The notes under the pieces are model-generated. The model ran no database searches. It saw nothing but the letters and a program-made list of their open reading frames with translations, and was not told the DNA's origin. Positions 7,311 through 10,031 of a DNA stretch of 10,031 nt are shown one piece after another. The stretch's first letter is position 1; each line of letters begins with the position of its first letter. Both the position numbers and the translations under genes were made by a program. Origin of the DNA: Euperipatoides rowelli (Eukaryota > Onychophora > Udeonychophora > Euonychophora > Peripatopsidae); assembly GCA_003024985.2 (NCBI GenBank), contig PXIH01S0033053.1. The stretch is one strand, 5' to 3'.

Positions 7311-7853
7311 GTTGAAAATTTAATTTCACATTTTTTTATATGTTAAAATTCAGACTCAACATTTTAGAGTTTGATAACTTTTGGTAAGAGTCACAGATAA
7401 GAAAGTTAGGCATTGACTAATGGAAATGTGACCCAATTGTTTTTTGGTCAAGTACAGAGAGTACATGAAATAAATTCTTACTAAATTTTATTATATTGTT
7501 CAATTGTTTACAAAATATTAAATGTAAGAGACTAACATTTTTTGAGAGTATTTCACAAAAATTACAGTTAAGAAGTTATTTTTTTTTTTTAAAAAAATTC
7601 TGTATAATACAGATCGTTAACAATGATTGTGATTAAGAGACTCAAATTTATTTTCAGAGTCTGATACAATTACAAAGTTGATCCAAATTATTTTTCACTT
7701 TTTTTATACATATTCATATTTATTTATGTAAGTGTCAGAATAAATTGCTAAGCAACGGTCTGGGAAACTTCTAATCATTATTACAAACACCCACAGAGAT
7801 TTACAATTAAAATTTTTTATACTTTTAAGTTTCCCTAAGGATAGAGCTATGTC

Positions 7854-7877
7854 ATTTACTAAATAAATTTAGTAAAT
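7854..7877. repeat. Perfect 10-bp inverted repeat
   Basis: ATTTACTAAA at 7854-7863 and TTTAGTAAAT at 7868-7877 are exact reverse complements around a four-base loop. It lies 18 bases left of the start of visible similarity in repeat copy B. The corresponding place for copy A is outside the window. Confidence 0.75.
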
Positions 7878-7895
7878 CACAGAACAAATCCTTTG

Positions 7896-8246
7896 AATTT
7901 ATTCCTAGAATTTATAATTTACTTGACAATAATCTAAATTATTTTATTTCTTGATTTTTTGGCAATGTTCTTTACTACTATCTTTTTCTCAGGTGGGACC
8001 CAATATCCCCCCGCCCAAATCAGCCCTTCTCCTTTTATCATGGTAGAACTTCAAGCAGCCAGCCTGTAAAGAAACACAAAAGATTAAGAATTACTATTTA
8101 TATTAATTTGTTACAAACAATACTGTAAAAGCTACTTAAATAACATATAAAACATTAAGTTAAAGCTATGTAACCATGACAACCAGTATAACAATTTGAC
8201 AGAGGAAAGTTAAAGAAATCCTAGTTACTGCTCTTCTCACTTGGAG
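7896..8246. repeat. Dispersed direct repeat, copy B
   Basis: This is the second copy of the repeat at 1-364, same orientation, about 7.9 kb away. Shared landmarks include a pyrimidine tract ending in CAG at 7990-7992, a C-rich run interrupted by one G, and a long block around 8120-8190 that is nearly identical to 245-310 in copy A. Similarity clearly ends shortly after 8246. No coding potential is visible. Copy B ends about 80 bases before the first recognisable LINE codons, so the LINE lies outside the interval bracketed by the repeats. Confidence 0.9.
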
Positions 8247-8326
8247 GCACTCTTCTCTAATAACATCTTAATCTGTAAAAGATTACAAAGATGCATTACA
8301 TAAGACATATGTGCTTTCAACTGTGA
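8247..8326. other. Spacer between repeat B and LINE
   Basis: Eighty bases without features. Weak residual similarity to 365-410 may continue for about 25 bases. The junction between the repeat and the 5' end of the truncated LINE lies in or near this spacer. Confidence 0.5.
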
Positions 8327-10031
8327 TTTGATCAAGTAAACTTAGAGAAAAAAAAAAGTTTGAATAAAACTAAACAAAGGATAATGATTGGAAAAAATCA
8401 AATAATAGCAATAAAAGAAAAAGATTTTACCATTATTAGGAATAAAGAACTTATTGTCCAAAGAGCTAAATTATTTTACAAAACACATAATCAAGATGAA
8501 TCCGATAATACCAACATTAAAAATGAAGTTAAAAAAGAAGACAAAAATGATTTAACAGGCACAATGGTTAATATACCACATGTACTTGCAGAAGAAGTAA
8601 AGCATTCAGAAAAACACATGAAGAATGGAAAGGTACCAGGAGAAGATAACATAAAATTGATATTATTAAAGCAGATGGGGAAGAACTAGAAAAAAACACT
8701 CGTTCAGTGTTTTACAGAATGGTTAAAAAAAGAAATACAGCAAGTGGTTGGAGAAAATATGTTGTAATATTGTTATGGAAGAAAGGCGATAAAGAAGACC
8801 TTTACAATTTCAGACCATTAAGATTGTTACCAGTCATTTATAAAATTTTCACCAAAGTTCTGACAAATAGATTGCAAAAAGAATTGGATGAGCCTCATTC
8901 AAAAGAACAAGCTGGTTTCCAGAGTGTATTTAGCACTAAGGACCACCTGCAAGTAGTTTGAGAAGTCGCTCACAGTTGCAATGATTATGAACTTCCGTTT
9001 GCATAGGATTAGTTGACTATGAAAAAAAACCTTTGATTCCATATATATTCAATTTGTATTGATGGCCTAAACAGACAAGGTATTAATAAAGCATATATTG
9101 ATTATATCAATAACATTTATGAAGGCAACATCCACAATCAGACTACATAAAGCCACCAACAAGATCCAAATCGAAAAAGGTTTTTGTCAAGGTGACACAA
9201 TCTCTCCAAACTTATTTACAGTTACCATTGAAGAAGTTTTTAGAAGTCTGTATTGGAAAATATTAGATTACGGATAAATGGAGAATATTTGAGCCATATA
9301 CGTTTTGCTTATGATATTGTTTTATTTACTTCAAGTCCAGAGGAATTAGGGAAACAGATCAAAGATCTAAATTAAGCTAGCTCAAAAGCAGGACTGAAAA
9401 TGAATTTAGCAAAAACCAATTGATGTTCAACAAATATGTGCAACCTAAAATGAGTGAAGTGAATGATATAATAATTGAAGAGGTCAACAACTGTGTTAAT
9501 TTGGGTCAATTGAATACTACAAGTGAAAACCAGATGTGTGAAGTCAACAGAAGAATGAAAATGCGCTGGAGTGCTTTTGGAAAATTAAATAATATTTTAA
9601 AGGAAAACTTCCTTTATTTCTCAAAAGGTAAGTTTTTGACCAGTGTGTACTACCAGTGATGACATATGAAGCTAAAACTTGGACACTCTATGCAAAGATG
9701 ATTCAAAAGCTACAAACCACTCAAAGAAATATTGAGAGTTACATGATAGGAGTTACCCGGAGAGATAGAAAAAGGATTAAATGGATTAGAGCATAAATAA
9801 AAGTTAGTGATATTGCATAAAAGAATAAAGAATTTAAAGTGGAAATGGGCAGGACATATAGCAAGAAGAAAATATAATAGATGGACTACATAAATACTCA
9901 ACTGGATTTTGAGGGGCAGAAAACAACCATGAAGAAGACCTAATGCCAGATGGGAGGATGAAATAAAAAAGTTTGCCGGATATGGCAGGAGACGAATTGC
10001 TGATGATAGAAATTCATGGAGAAATCTTGGG
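8327..10031 (+). mobile_element. 5'-truncated non-LTR retrotransposon (LINE), runs off right edge
   Basis: Only the reverse transcriptase and C-terminal part of the element's second protein are present; no apurinic endonuclease domain is seen to the left, where repeat B lies instead. 5' truncation is the usual outcome of target-primed reverse transcription. The 3' end and any tail lie outside the window. The overall residue pattern is that of the endonuclease-reverse transcriptase proteins abundant in arthropod and some other invertebrate genomes; I favour an RTE-like clade but cannot exclude a related one. It has the same orientation as the Gypsy-type element. Confidence 0.88.
8327..10031 (+). 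pseudogene. LINE reverse transcriptase pseudogene, C-terminal part
   Basis: Frame 2 from 8327 leads into NGKVPGEDN (8624-8650), the usual entry to LINE RT domains. Frame 1 (about 8700-8958) gives VVILLWKKGDKEDLYNFRP and KEQAGFQSVFSTKDHLQVV before TGA 8959. Motif A in frame 3 reads GLVDYEK with the catalytic Asp at 9015-9017, then shifts in an A8 run. GLNRQGINKAYIDYI follows in frame 1 and FCQGDTISPNLF in frame 2 (9182 on). The FADD box appears as RFAYDIVLF at 9301-9327, so the first Asp is replaced by Tyr. KAGLKMNLAKTN, then frame 3 from 9420 (RWSAFGKLN), frame 2 from 9647 (VLPVMTYEAKTWTL) and frame 3 from about 9807 (KWAGHIARR, ARWEDEIKKFAG) cover the C-terminal region. At least eight frame changes and several stops make it non-functional. 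Confidence 0.9.

Larger units (their letters stand above)
6564..7895. other. AT-rich non-coding region downstream of pol
   Basis: No coding frame is recognised and no envelope gene. If the element's 3' LTR survives it must begin here, and purine-rich runs at 6701-6713 and 6845-6859 could be remnants of the polypurine tract, but neither is followed by a clear TG start with a matching 5' copy in the window. A tandem repeat (6734-6827), an intron-like segment (7237-7310), a T12A7 run at 7579-7597 and a perfect inverted repeat (7854-7877) are listed separately or discussed in the findings. Confidence 0.6.

Noticed and set aside
6564-7895. Envelope gene behind pol
   Set aside because: No long frame, signal peptide, cleavage site or membrane anchor is visible in any frame of this region.
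9710-9901. Minus-strand open frame resembling a small membrane protein
   Set aside because: It is opposite the LINE C-terminal region whose plus-strand motifs are clear.
1-10031. CRISPR array, prokaryotic operon or phage region
   Set aside because: No regularly spaced repeats, ribosome binding sites or packed genes; the content is that of an animal genome.

Overview
This is a eukaryotic, almost certainly animal, window (about two thirds A+T, no operons, many microsatellites and long non-coding AT-rich stretches). I see no intact host gene, no tRNA or rRNA gene and no CRISPR array. What can be read is a graveyard of two retroelements plus a pair of roughly 360-bp direct repeats. The arthropod-like character of the second element suggests an invertebrate, but the phylum cannot be fixed from this sequence alone.

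Layout. Positions 1-364 hold the first copy of a dispersed repeat (A). Positions 365-1957 are non-coding, with a TG microsatellite, a poly(A)-signal hairpin (1245-1266), a large broken inverted repeat (1691-1780) and a weak candidate for a short LTR (1636-1884). Positions 1958-6563 are the body of a Ty3/Gypsy-type LTR retrotransposon in the plus orientation: Gag with capsid-like region and zinc knuckle, aspartic protease, reverse transcriptase, RNase H, integrase (zinc finger, catalytic core, GPY/F-like C-terminal region) and a charged tail. The order is the standard gag-pro-RT-RH-IN order. The reading frame is broken by at least ten in-frame stops and about ten frame changes, and at least one integrase catalytic residue is lost, so the element is dead. 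I see no env-like gene.

Positions 6564-7895 are AT-rich non-coding DNA with a 40-bp tandem repeat (6734-6827), an intron-like segment and a perfect 10-bp inverted repeat. Positions 7896-8246 hold the second copy of the dispersed repeat (B), about 90% identical to A by eye. From about 8327 to the end of the window lies the C-terminal part of a 5'-truncated non-LTR retrotransposon (LINE) reverse transcriptase of the endonuclease-reverse transcriptase type common in arthropods, also broken in many places; it runs off the right edge.

How the parts relate. The two direct repeats bracket the Gypsy body and could be its LTRs, in which case the leader and 3' untranslated region are unusually long or the LTR extends beyond what is visible. 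They could equally be two copies of an unrelated repeat. An alternative 249-bp LTR candidate sits 70 bp before gag but has no partner downstream. I do not find evidence for a new functional system here; the interest lies in the element boundaries and in a few structured non-coding segments.
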